This document shows, piece by piece, positions 1 to 8,012 of a stretch of 31,326 bases of DNA. Position numbers and translations under genes: made by a program. Position 1 is the first letter of the stretch; every line of letters starts with the position of its first letter. This DNA is from Holophaga sp. Lineage in GTDB: Bacteria; Acidobacteriota; Holophagae; Holophagales; Holophagaceae. The notes under the pieces were generated by a model. The model was given only the letters and a program-made list of their open reading frames with translations. It was not told the DNA's origin and ran no database searches. The DNA lies in contig JARLGP010000105.1 of assembly GCA_031292735.1 (NCBI GenBank), forward strand, positions 1-31,326, in the 5' to 3' direction.

Positions 1-192
1 CTGTCTACGTATTGGAAGGCCCCGCGATGATGGCACCGGCCATGGCAAGACAAGGCACGCGAGGTGAGCGATTTGGATAATCGTTCGCCGAGCGTAACGC
101 GGGATTGCCGTGGCCGCTGCCATCACCCGAAGGGCGACGTCTGGAGATCAGGCCTCCAGACGTCGTCGCGGGGCCTTCGAATACGTAGACAG
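1..192. repeat. Long imperfect inverted repeat / giant hairpin element
   Basis: Positions 1-27 are the reverse complement of 166-192 with one mismatch, and 28-47 are the reverse complement of 106-125 with two mismatches. A weaker match pairs 63-74 with 78-89 around a 3-nt loop. The 40 bases 126-165, which have no partner on the left arm, contain their own perfect 12-bp stem-loop (135-146 with 154-165). The whole stretch can therefore fold as one branched hairpin on either strand. It ends 31 bases past the stop of hpdA and contains no convincing gene. It may extend left of the window. It could be a MITE-like element, a REP/BIME-type repeat, or a structured 3' end of the hpd transcript. I see no transposase and no integron attC core sites. 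Confidence 0.7.
135..165. terminator. GC-rich stem-loop downstream of hpdA (possible terminator)
   Basis: A perfect 12-bp stem with a 7-nt loop (147-153) lies about 60 bases past the hpdA stop codon. It has no U-tract on the minus-strand side, so it would be a weak or Rho-assisted terminator at best. It is also the side branch of the larger 1-192 hairpin. Confidence 0.35.
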
Positions 193-223
193 GCTCCTAG
201 CGTCCGGATCTTTGCCTTTCCAG

Positions 224-1177
224 CTAGAAGGGGGTATCACTGCCGATATAGCAGGTGATGCCCTCACTTTCATACAACCCTTGAATGTGCTTCATCACGG
301 AGTCTGGGGGCGACACCATATCCCGGCATCGGTACCCTTCATCCAGTTGCTCGTATTTTGAGGCTCCCAGGCGGTGGAAAGGCAGACAGTTCACTTCCTT
401 GACGCCAATCTTCCGAACGTATTTCGCCGTGGCCAGCACATTTTCATCATCCGTATTGAAGCCCTGGACCACAGGCATTCGCATGACAAGACGAAACTGT
501 CCAGCAATGGCCATCCTGGCCATCTTCGCGAGATTGTCCAGGATCAGTTCGTTGCCAACGCCGGTACCGGCCTTGTGGCGATCCGAATCCATATGCTTGA
601 TGTCCGCGAACAGCCAGTCCACATTCCGCAAAACCATCTCATAGTGCGGCCAGGGCGCATGGCCGGTGGTTTCGACGGCCGTGTGGATCTGGCTCTCATG
701 GCAAGCCTCGAGCAGGTTCGCCACAAAACGGTATTGAACCGCCATTTCGCCACCGCTCACCGTGACGCCGCCCCGACCTCCCCAAAACCGCCGGTCCCTT
801 TCGATCTTTTGCATGAGCTCATCGAGGGTGTACTTCCTGCCGGCCTGTTTCAGGGCATCATGGTAGCACTCGGCAGTGCAGGACAGGTCATCGCACGCGT
901 TGCAGGTTTCCCTGGCGATGGTCACATACCCGCCCGGCCCGCCCAGGCTTATGGCGTTCCTGGGGCATGCGTGCTCGACGCACCGGTAGCACTGGACGCA
1001 TTGGGTACGTCGGTATAGCAACTGCGGTCGCAGACTCCAACTTTCCGGGTTGCAGCACCAATAACAATTCAAAGGACAGCCCTTGAAAAACACCAACGTT
1101 CTGGCGCCAGGCCCGTCATGGACTGAATAGCCCTGAACATCAAAAATGATGGCTTCCGTGGCAACCTTCAACGGCAT
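224..1177 (-). CDS. hpdA: Glycyl radical activating enzyme of the HPA decarboxylase (radical SAM)
   Basis: Radical SAM activase of 317 residues that would use SAM and a [4Fe-4S] cluster to place the glycyl radical on HpdB. The SAM-cluster motif CX3CX2C is C34, C38, C41 (KGCPLNCYWC). It is followed by two ferredoxin-like Cys groups, C60/C63/C66/C71 and C92/C95/C100/C104, as in glycyl radical activases that carry extra clusters. The GGE motif (VTVSGGE) is present. I chose the ATG at 1177 because GGGAAGG lies 8 bases upstream and the protein then starts like family members. A longer reading up to 1354 would overlap hpdC and has no family-like N-terminus. It is the last gene of the hpdB-hpdC-hpdA order known from clostridial HPA decarboxylase loci, 52 bases after hpdC. 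Assignment to this decarboxylase rather than another glycyl radical enzyme rests on its neighbours. Confidence 0.88.
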   Translation of the reverse strand: MPLKVATEAIIFDVQGYSVHDGPGARTLVFFKGCPLNCYWCCNPESWSLRPQLLYRRTQCVQCYRCVEHACPRNAISLGGPGGYVTIARETCNACDDLSCTAECYHDALKQAGRKYTLDELMQKIERDRRFWGGRGGVTVSGGEMAVQYRFVANLLEACHESQIHTAVETTGHAPWPHYEMVLRNVDWLFADIKHMDSDRHKAGTGVGNELILDNLAKMARMAIAGQFRLVMRMPVVQGFNTDDENVLATAKYVRKIGVKEVNCLPFHRLGASKYEQLDEGYRCRDMVSPPDSVMKHIQGLYESEGITCYIGSDTPF

Positions 1178-1229
1178 GGTGACAGCCTTCCCATCCCGGC
1201 GGCCCGGGCAGCCCGCCATCGCTGGCGCC

Positions 1230-1469
1230 CTACTGCGCTGTGAATTGTTCACAACCGCCCAAATCCGGATAGACCATCTCACCCCCGCAGGTTCCCAGAA
1301 AGTCCCGGGCCGAGGGTTCATACTTGACGCAGAATTTGCATTTCCTGGCTGCATGAAAGGTCGGACAGACAGCAGCGTCGATCAGCACGGGTTGTTCTTT
1401 TGCTTCACAATAACCGTTGAATACATCACGGCTTGAGAGATGAATGCAGTCTGCACATTTATGAGCCAT
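1230..1469 (-). CDS. hpdC: 4-hydroxyphenylacetate decarboxylase small (Fe-S) subunit
   Basis: A 79-residue Cys-rich protein matching the small subunit unique to HPA decarboxylase, which carries two [4Fe-4S] clusters in two HiPIP-like half domains and helps regulate oligomerisation and activity. Candidate ligands are H3, C5, C8, C21 and C35 in the N-terminal half and C44, C47, C61 and C73 in the C-terminal half (KCKFC). The ATG at 1469 lies 4 bases after the hpdB stop. Its ribosome site GAGGGAG is inside the last hpdB codons, so translation is likely coupled. An in-frame ATG at 1487 would overlap hpdB and lacks such a site. By alignment from memory, the first ligand position of the known protein, a His three residues before the first Cys, is occupied here by C5 (CADC). 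Presence of this subunit separates the locus from toluene- or skatole-forming relatives, which as far as I know lack it. Confidence 0.88.
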   Translation of the reverse strand: MAHKCADCIHLSSRDVFNGYCEAKEQPVLIDAAVCPTFHAARKCKFCVKYEPSARDFLGTCGGEMVYPDLGGCEQFTAQ

Positions 1470-1473
1470 GTTC

Positions 1474-4119
1474 TTACACTCCCTCATATTCCGTTCGAGC
1501 GATCAGTTCGTCCTGGATGGGCTTGGAGATTTCACACCAGTATTGGGTGAACCCCGCAACTCTGACCATGAGGTCCCGGTAGTTCTCAGGATGGGCCTGG
1601 GCGTCCATGAGCATGCGCGAGTCGACCACGTTGAACTGGATGTGGTAGCCCCCCTTGTCCATATAAGCTTTGATCAGGTCGAGCATCTTTCGCGAGCCTT
1701 CCAGGCCATGGATGGCCGATGGATGCATTTTCATATTCAATTGAGTGTTCTTGAAGTCGGAGTGATCGATGATCGTGGCCGAATTAAGCACTGCGTATGG
1801 CCCATTGACATCGGTGCCCGGATGGGGAGACTGCCCACCGTCCGCCAGGGTGACGCCGGCAAAACGCCCGTCGGCAGAAGCGATATCCGCCTGCCCCAAA
1901 GGACCGTGGGTACCCACCGACAGCATGGAGGCAACCCAGGGGCGTCCAAACGGGTCCAGCGTCTTCTCTACCGTCCTCTTCCAATCGTCTGTGATCTCTT
2001 TGTAGATGGCGTCCGCCTCAGCATTGTCGTTGCCGAATTTTGGCGCATTGACACAGAGCGCGTGGATTCTATCCCACGCTTCAACACTCTTCTCCTTGAC
2101 CTGCTCCGCCATGGAGTAGTTACCAGTAACGAGCGCGCTCTTGAATCCGAAGTTGTTGATCAGCGCCTCTTTAAGTTCGTCCAGGGTAAAGTTTTTCATA
2201 TCGTATACGTTGGCCTTGATGGAAGCCAACGAATTGGTCGCGTTGACCTGGCCGGTGACCCAGGTCGTGAAGCACCGGTTGTAGCGACTGCCCTCATGGT
2301 CGATGTCCCCACCCTTTTCGATGCAATCGGCGGATAGCGCTGAGAGGAAGATCGGCTGATCAAGTTCAAAAGTGGCGGCCGCCTTGAGGTTGAAAGTTTC
2401 TTGGAAGATCCGCGTTACAGTTCCGAAATACTGCTTGAATTGCGCCAGCAGTTGGTCAAAGGTTTCCAGCTTGGAACCATGCGACGGGAACACCCTTACG
2501 CCGGTCCGGGGGCAAACCCCGTCCCAGAGCACAAGTTCCAATATTTTCGGCACATTGATGAAGTTGATTCCACTTGAGCTATAGGAGCCGGCTCCGATTT
2601 CACCGTTGACAACAGCGCCGGGCTGGATTTCCAGACACCCGCCGATACTCCATGCTCTTGCATCTTCGATCGTAATGCTTTCCGCTTGATGGGTCTTCAA
2701 ACAGTACTCGAGAGCAACTCTGTTGTTGACCCATGCGGGATAACCCGTACCGGTCTTGTTGCATTCAATGGCCTTCAGCAGGAACCGGTCACTCAGCTTC
2801 CCGTCATAAATCAGCGAGAGGGTGGGGGAAACCGTGGCGCATCTCATGGCTGCTTCGATGAACAGGTATTCCAGCTCGTTTTCCGCGGAAGTGCCATCGG
2901 GCTTTACACCACCCAAGGAGACGTTATTGAAGGTATTGCCGGATAGAATGCCCTGGGTCCCCGCACAGGTGGCGATTTCCAATTCCGTATATTTCACCCT
3001 CATGCATTGGAGAACATCCAGCGTTTGTTCCCGGGTGATCCGGCCTTCATCCATATCCTTTTTCCAGAAAGGGTAGAGTACTTGGCCCAGCCGTCCGGGA
3101 GAAAAGCCGGAGCCTTGCATCTCATTGTAGATTTCCAGCTGGCAGGTCCAATGCAGCTGGATGGCATCCATGAAGTTTCGTGGCTTGTTTTCCGCGATCC
3201 AGGCCATCCGTTCCGCGATCTCTTGGAATTCCAGCCTCTGTTGGGCATCTTTTTCCTTGGCCGCCAGCTGCCCAGCCTTCGCCGCGTAGTTCCTGACCCA
3301 GATCTGCACGCCTTCAATCACATGGATGCAGCTCTGCCAGAAGGCGATCTTGTCAACCTTGCCGGTGTCCAGGTGCTCGTGGATCTGCTTGCGGCACCAA
3401 TCAATCATCCCTTTGAAGCCCATCTGCAGGGGGTACTGAAAGTTGGTGACGCTCCGGCCATGGCGGTTGCCATATTCCTGGTCCGAAGACATCAGCACCG
3501 CCTTCTTCAGGTTCACCAGTGTGCTGTATTCGGGGTGCAGGGTGCCCCACAGGTAGCAGGTGTCTTCTGCTGACTTGTTGTTCCAGTAGCGGCACAATTC
3601 CAGCAGCGCCGGATACTCGTCCATCCGCTGCCCGAATCGGCCAGAGATGGAGAGCACCTCTTTAGTGCTTCCAGAAACAACCCCACCGCCCTTCCCCAGG
3701 ATGGTGATCTTCTCCAGTTCCATGTTACTGGCCTTGGAAGCGTCATTCTTCGCCCGCTCTTCGTCATTCAGCGGAAAACGGTTCGCGGTCCAAGGCACGA
3801 TGCTGGCCCCGCGAACGTATTTGTTCCGCTGCATGACAAGAAGCTCACCAGGACGGATGCAGGGTTCCAGGTGCGAGAAAGCGCTCTTGAAAGCAAGGCC
3901 GCGTCTGACGACCGGATGCTGACCTTCCTGTTCCTTCCACGTGCGGGTATACCAGTAGGGAAAGGTCGTATCCAGGGATACCTTCGCGTCATAGTAGTCC
4001 TGCAGCAGCTTCTTGGCCCTGGCACAGGCTTCCTTCTTGACCTCTCTGCCCGCCACCTTCGTGGGAACTTCTCCATAGTGGGGGGTGAGTCCTGATTCTG
4101 CCCTTGGCATTGGCTCCAC
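1474..4119 (-). CDS. hpdB: 4-hydroxyphenylacetate decarboxylase large subunit (glycyl radical enzyme)
   Basis: Pyruvate formate-lyase family enzyme of 881 residues. It is predicted to decarboxylate 4-hydroxyphenylacetate to p-cresol in the cytoplasm under anoxia. The active-site thiyl Cys is C495 in GGCLEIQPG, with the E497 expected two residues on, as in the C-x-E pair of arylacetate decarboxylases. The glycyl radical site is G856 in RVAGFTQYW near the C-terminus. The length and the positions of both motifs are within about 20 residues of clostridial HPA decarboxylase. The start is the GTG at 4119, which has GAGGTGAG 7 bases upstream. The ATG at 4110 has only a GGAG 3 bases away, too close. 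It is the first gene of the operon, followed by hpdC (4-base gap) and hpdA. Base composition is markedly lower in GC than the genes to the right. Phenylacetate (toluene) or indoleacetate decarboxylase activity is a lesser alternative. Confidence 0.88.
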   Translation of the reverse strand: MEPMPRAESGLTPHYGEVPTKVAGREVKKEACARAKKLLQDYYDAKVSLDTTFPYWYTRTWKEQEGQHPVVRRGLAFKSAFSHLEPCIRPGELLVMQRNKYVRGASIVPWTANRFPLNDEERAKNDASKASNMELEKITILGKGGGVVSGSTKEVLSISGRFGQRMDEYPALLELCRYWNNKSAEDTCYLWGTLHPEYSTLVNLKKAVLMSSDQEYGNRHGRSVTNFQYPLQMGFKGMIDWCRKQIHEHLDTGKVDKIAFWQSCIHVIEGVQIWVRNYAAKAGQLAAKEKDAQQRLEFQEIAERMAWIAENKPRNFMDAIQLHWTCQLEIYNEMQGSGFSPGRLGQVLYPFWKKDMDEGRITREQTLDVLQCMRVKYTELEIATCAGTQGILSGNTFNNVSLGGVKPDGTSAENELEYLFIEAAMRCATVSPTLSLIYDGKLSDRFLLKAIECNKTGTGYPAWVNNRVALEYCLKTHQAESITIEDARAWSIGGCLEIQPGAVVNGEIGAGSYSSSGINFINVPKILELVLWDGVCPRTGVRVFPSHGSKLETFDQLLAQFKQYFGTVTRIFQETFNLKAAATFELDQPIFLSALSADCIEKGGDIDHEGSRYNRCFTTWVTGQVNATNSLASIKANVYDMKNFTLDELKEALINNFGFKSALVTGNYSMAEQVKEKSVEAWDRIHALCVNAPKFGNDNAEADAIYKEITDDWKRTVEKTLDPFGRPWVASMLSVGTHGPLGQADIASADGRFAGVTLADGGQSPHPGTDVNGPYAVLNSATIIDHSDFKNTQLNMKMHPSAIHGLEGSRKMLDLIKAYMDKGGYHIQFNVVDSRMLMDAQAHPENYRDLMVRVAGFTQYWCEISKPIQDELIARTEYEGV

Positions 4120-4331
4120 TTTCTCACCTCAAAAATGACCAGACTGGATTTGTTGCGTGAAACGCCCAGGTCCGTCCGCGCCGTTGGCCTGGAACGGCCC
4201 CGGCGCCCATCGACGCGTGGATGCCCCTCCGGACGATCCCGATACAGATGGACCGCGAGTACCGGTGTTCACTGGGCCTCCATCACCTCCGGATCTCCGC
4301 AGGTTCGCCACCCAGTTTCCATGTCTGGCCA

Positions 4332-4348
4332 AAGTGTAGGGAACACTT
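4332..4348. promoter_or_regulatory. Dyad-symmetric operator candidate (AAGTGT-N5-ACACTT)
   Basis: A perfect 6+6 inverted repeat with a 5-base spacer overlaps the proposed -10 element of the hpd promoter. That position and symmetry fit a binding site for a dimeric repressor. No regulator gene is encoded next to it in the window. Confidence 0.45.
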
Positions 4349-4362
4349 GTTTTTCTGTCCAA
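4333..4362 (-). promoter_or_regulatory. Candidate hpd operon promoter
   Basis: On the minus strand TTGGAC (4362-4357) and TACACT (4338-4333) are separated by 18 bases, a plausible sigma-70-type promoter. It would leave a leader of about 200 bases before hpdB. The rest of the leader (4120-4332) shows no clear gene or known RNA motif. Confidence 0.4.
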
Positions 4363-4397
4363 AACCATTTTTATAGCAGATCCATAGTCGAAAGCTA

Positions 4398-5600
4398 TCA
4401 TTCCCCCTGGAGGAGCCGCCGAACCGGATCGGCCAGCGGGGAGCCCCTGCGGGCCAGGCGGAACACCCCGCCCCAGAACCTGAGCCCCGGAGCATTCAGC
4501 CAGACGTTCTGCCAAGGGTGGTCCTGGAAGTGGGAGAGCAGTTGGGCGTTGCCGAAGATATCCACATAGGCCACATATTCCCAGTTGCTGGGCGGCACCA
4601 GCGCCACCGGGTCCGAGGCGGCCGGCGGCGCCCCGGTGAGCCCACCGGCGGTCAGCCGCTGCACCCGCCAGCTGCCGTCCCGCCACAGGTCCTGGAGGTT
4701 CCCGGCCAGGTCGCGGTAGGTCAGGTGCTGGACGGCGCCCGCCACCACCCGGGCGCAGGGATTGCCCTGGGCCAGGGGGGCCTCGGTGCGCCCGCCGGCG
4801 TTCAGCAGTTCCTCGTGCCAGGAGCCGTCGTAGCTCACATCCCGGATGCCGCCCCGGCCGTCCCGGTAGCTGATGTGGTAGGCCCCGGGCACGCCCACCG
4901 CCACCGGGTCACCCATGGCCGCCGGGGCCCGGGTGGCTCCGCCATTGTTCACCTGCTCGGCATGCCAGAGGGTATCGAACCAGAGGTCCTGGATGGTGCC
5001 CTCGGCATCCCGGTACAGCACGTGGCGCCAGCCGTTGTGCACCAGCTGCACCGGATTGCCGACCGCCATGGGCGCGCCGGTGGCGCCGCCCTGGTTCAGC
5101 TGGCGCACGTGCCAGGTCCGGTCGAACCAGAGGTCCTGGACGCCGCCGGCCAGGTCCCGGTAGGTCACGTGGAACGCCCCCTGGAAGTCCGCGCCGCTGG
5201 GATCCCCGGCGGCTGGGGGAGCCTGGGTCCGGCCGCCATTGTTCAACGGGTCCACGTGCCACCGGTCCTTTTCCCGGTGGCGGTCGAACCAGAGATCCTG
5301 GATGCCGCCGTCGCGGTCCCGGTAGGTGAAGTGGCCCTGGGGCCCGGTCCGTTCCGTGCGCTTCACCGCGGTGGCGGCGGGATCCCCGGCGGCGGGCGGG
5401 CCATCGGTGGCACCTCCGTTGTTCAACCGGTTCCGGCCGCAGGTGAGGTTGCCCTCCGGATCCCTCAGGATCGACGGGAAGGTTCGCCACTCGGCAAAAT
5501 AGTCGCTGAACAGACAGGGTTTGCCCACCACGGCCTGGGCGTGGCCGGAGGGGGCGGCCAGGAACAGCGCCGCCAGGAGGAAGACAGGTTTTGGATTCAT
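4398..5600 (-). CDS. Secreted beta-propeller lectin-like repeat protein
   Basis: A 400-residue protein with an N-terminal signal peptide (KPVFLLAALFLAAPSGHAQA). The rest is six to seven tandem units of about 45-50 residues on the pattern Y-R-D-x-x-G-x-x-Q-D-L-W-F-D, W-H, then L-N-x-G-G-x-T-x-A-P-x-A-x-G-D/N-P. Such units build a propeller like those of PLL/AAL-type (fucose-binding) lectins. The first and last units are degenerate. The start at 5600 has AGGAGA about 11 bases upstream; an earlier start at 5642 would put charged residues before the signal peptide. It lies 88 bases downstream of the sugar kinase on the same strand, so it could be read through from that operon. A carbohydrate-binding role is inferred from repeat type only, and no ligand is predicted. 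High-GC codon use marks it as part of the host-like backbone, in contrast to hpdBCA. Confidence 0.75.
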   Translation of the reverse strand: MNPKPVFLLAALFLAAPSGHAQAVVGKPCLFSDYFAEWRTFPSILRDPEGNLTCGRNRLNNGGATDGPPAAGDPAATAVKRTERTGPQGHFTYRDRDGGIQDLWFDRHREKDRWHVDPLNNGGRTQAPPAAGDPSGADFQGAFHVTYRDLAGGVQDLWFDRTWHVRQLNQGGATGAPMAVGNPVQLVHNGWRHVLYRDAEGTIQDLWFDTLWHAEQVNNGGATRAPAAMGDPVAVGVPGAYHISYRDGRGGIRDVSYDGSWHEELLNAGGRTEAPLAQGNPCARVVAGAVQHLTYRDLAGNLQDLWRDGSWRVQRLTAGGLTGAPPAASDPVALVPPSNWEYVAYVDIFGNAQLLSHFQDHPWQNVWLNAPGLRFWGGVFRLARRGSPLADPVRRLLQGE

Positions 5601-5688
5601 GGAACGTGGTTCTCCTGCCCTGGACGTTTCCTGGGCGCCCATGGCTGGGGCACCTGTGGAAAGTTCAGGGCGTTATTCGGGTTGACGG

Positions 5689-6708
5689 TTAATTGGCTGG
5701 TGCCGTTCCCCTGGCAGCCAACGGACTGGCCAGGGGGGTTCCCTGTTTGCGCAACTCGTTCCAGATGAGGGCTCCCGCCCCCAGGATCGCCGCGTCGGTG
5801 CCCGCCACGCCCGAGGGCAGAAGGGCCACCTTGCCCTTGAAGGCCACAGGGAGGTTCTCATCCATGGCCCGCAGGGTGGGATTGAAGATCAGGTCTCCGG
5901 CGCCCGCCAAGCCGCCAAACAGGATGATCGCTTCGGGGCGGGAGAACAGGACCATGTCGGCCAGCTTGGACCCCAGGATCCGGCCGGTGAGGTCGAAGGC
6001 CTCCAGGGCCAGCGCGTCCCCCTTCCGGGCCAGTTCGAACAGCAGCTTGGAGTTCAGCTGGTCGAACGGAATGGCGCGCAGGGCGGAAGGCGCGCGCCGG
6101 GTGGCCATGAGTTCCATCGCCGTGCGGGTGATGCCGGTGGCGGAGGCGTAGGTTTCCAGGCAGCCCAGCAGCCCGCAGCCGCACTCCCGGCCGGAATGGG
6201 TGGATACCGGCACGTGGCCCAGTTCCCCGGCCAGGCCGTCGGCCCCGTATACCAGCTCGCCGTTCACCACGATGCCGCTGCCCATTCCGGTGCCCAGGGT
6301 GATGGCGATGAAGTCGCGCATGCCCTTGGCCGCGCCGAACAGCATCTCGCCGATGGCCACGGCGTTGGCGTCGTTGGTGGTGGCGATGGGAACCTGGTAG
6401 TAGCGGCGCATCTCGCCGACGATGTCCACGAAGTCCCACTTGAGGTTGGCCGGGCCATGGATGGTGCCCGTGAAGTAGTTGGCGTTGGGCGCGGCGATGC
6501 CGATCCCGGCGAGCGGGGCCCCGCCCAGGCTGGTGAGGAGGGCCGCGGCCTGCTCATGCAGCCGCCGGAAGAAATGCGCCACCGGGAACTGGGAGTCGGT
6601 GGGCATGACCCCGGAGCCCAGGCACCGGCCGGAGCGGTCCACATAGCCGAAGGCCGTTTTCGTCCCACCCACGTCGACGCCCAGCACGCATTCCCCGGAT
6701 TTATTCAT
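5689..6708 (-). CDS. ROK-family sugar kinase (glucokinase-like)
   Basis: ROK kinase of about 339 residues that phosphorylates a hexose or N-acetylhexosamine with ATP in the cytoplasm. The phosphate loop is DVGGTK (12-17), the catalytic Asp lies in TTNDANAVAIGE, and the ROK zinc-site motif GHVPVS...CGCGLLGCLE is intact. A second ATP-binding glycine-rich segment (ILFGGLAGAG) lies near the C-terminus. The start is uncertain: the ATG at 6708 gives the usual short N-terminus before the ATP loop, while the ATG at 6732 overlaps the stop of the upstream permease as ATGA and would add eight residues. Either way the two genes are translationally linked. Context with a FucP/GluP-type permease points to glucose or a close relative as the substrate. 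The exact sugar cannot be read from the sequence. Confidence 0.87.
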   Translation of the reverse strand: MNKSGECVLGVDVGGTKTAFGYVDRSGRCLGSGVMPTDSQFPVAHFFRRLHEQAAALLTSLGGAPLAGIGIAAPNANYFTGTIHGPANLKWDFVDIVGEMRRYYQVPIATTNDANAVAIGEMLFGAAKGMRDFIAITLGTGMGSGIVVNGELVYGADGLAGELGHVPVSTHSGRECGCGLLGCLETYASATGITRTAMELMATRRAPSALRAIPFDQLNSKLLFELARKGDALALEAFDLTGRILGSKLADMVLFSRPEAIILFGGLAGAGDLIFNPTLRAMDENLPVAFKGKVALLPSGVAGTDAAILGAGALIWNELRKQGTPLASPLAARGTAPAN

Positions 6709-6728
6709 GAATCCACCCCAGGAAATCA

Positions 6729-8012
6729 TCATAGACTCCCTTTGCCCGCCCGCGGCAGATACCCGGCCGCGCCGAAGAAGGCGATGTAGGCGTAGCAGAT
6801 AGCCGGCAGGACGAACCCGGTGCGGATCCCCTGCCAGTCGGCCAGCAGGCCCTGGGCCAGGGGCACCACGGCGCCGCCCACCACGGCCAGGCACAGGATC
6901 CCTGAAGCCTGCCCCATGTGCCGGCCCAGATCCTTGATGGCGAGGGTGAAGATGGTGGGAAACATGATGGAGTTGAAGAAGCCCACCGCCAGGAGGGCCC
7001 ACATGGAGGCCCGCCCCTGGGCGGCCATGGCGGTGAGCACCAGGGCCAGGGCGGCCAGGGCGTTGCAGGTCAGGACCCGGGGCGGAGGCACCAGGCGCAT
7101 GACCCCAGCGCCCACGAACCGGCCGACCATGGCCCCGCCCCAGTACAGCGACACATAGCGGGCGGCGTGGGCCAGGGGAATCCCGCCGACGCTGGGCTGG
7201 TTGATGTAGTTCACCAGGAAGCTGCCGATGCCCACCTCGGCTCCCACATAGAGGAAGATGCCGAGGGTGCCCAGCAGCATCGGCCGGTGCCGCCAGGGGC
7301 TGGACGGACCGTGCGGCACGCCCGCTGCGGGGTCATCCGGGGCGCCGGGATCCGGGCCCGCCACCGGCATGGGATACCATGCGGTGAATCCGGCCAGCGC
7401 CACCAGGGTCGCGGCCAGCCCCAGGTAGGGCAGCTGCACCGACGCCGCTCCGCCCCCGGCGAGGATGAGCACCGAACCGAACAGCGGCGCGAGGGTGGTG
7501 CCCAGGGAATTGAAGCCCTGGGTGAGGGTCAACCGGCTGGAGGCGGTTTCCGGGCGTCCCAGCACCGCCACGTAGGGATTGGCGGCCACCTGCAGCAGGG
7601 TGACTCCCGCCGCCAGCAGGAAGAGGGCGGCCAGGAACATGGCGTAGGCCTGGGATTCCGCCGCGGGATAGAACAGGAGGCAGCCCGCGGCCATGGTCAC
7701 CAGCCCGGAGACCATGCCCCGCTGGTAGCCCACCCGGTCCACCAGCCAGCCGGAGGGCAGCGACATGATGAAATAGGCCGAAAAAAAGCTGAACTGGATC
7801 AGCATGGCCCTGGCGTAGTTGAGCTCGAACACCGCCTTGAGGTGAGGCACCAGAATGTCATTCAGGCAGGTTATGAACCCGAATATGAAATACAGTGAAC
7901 CGAGCGCAGTCAAGGGCCCAGCGTAGGAGGTCGGGTGGTTCGTGTTCGGGTGATTGCCCACACCCACGAGACAGTCCCGATCCTCAGGAGCCAATTCATC
8001 CACGCTTTCCAT
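6729..8012 (-). CDS. Sugar MFS transporter, FucP/GluP family
   Basis: A 427-residue inner-membrane permease with about twelve hydrophobic segments, probably a proton- or sodium-coupled sugar importer. Family signs are GFITCLNDILVPHLK in the first membrane helix region and QVAANPYVAVLG in helix 5, typical of the fucose/glucose-galactose permease group. The ATG at 8012 has GGAG 5 bases upstream. It is the first gene of a pair with the ROK kinase, whose possible start overlaps its stop codon, so uptake and phosphorylation are coupled. Alternatives within the family are fucose or N-acetylglucosamine transport; the kinase partner favours a hexose that is phosphorylated on entry. Confidence 0.87.
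   Translation of the reverse strand: MESVDELAPEDRDCLVGVGNHPNTNHPTSYAGPLTALGSLYFIFGFITCLNDILVPHLKAVFELNYARAMLIQFSFFSAYFIMSLPSGWLVDRVGYQRGMVSGLVTMAAGCLLFYPAAESQAYAMFLAALFLLAAGVTLLQVAANPYVAVLGRPETASSRLTLTQGFNSLGTTLAPLFGSVLILAGGGAASVQLPYLGLAATLVALAGFTAWYPMPVAGPDPGAPDDPAAGVPHGPSSPWRHRPMLLGTLGIFLYVGAEVGIGSFLVNYINQPSVGGIPLAHAARYVSLYWGGAMVGRFVGAGVMRLVPPPRVLTCNALAALALVLTAMAAQGRASMWALLAVGFFNSIMFPTIFTLAIKDLGRHMGQASGILCLAVVGGAVVPLAQGLLADWQGIRTGFVLPAICYAYIAFFGAAGYLPRAGKGSL

Noticed and set aside
1..192. Reading the left-edge hairpin as an integron attC site
   Set aside because: The expected core-site heptamers at the ends are absent, no integrase or cassette is nearby, and the 1-192 structure is longer and branched.
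64..258. A small plus-strand gene in the left-edge region
   Set aside because: The frame is formed by the inverted-repeat element, runs into the end of hpdA on the other strand, and has no convincing ribosome site or homology.
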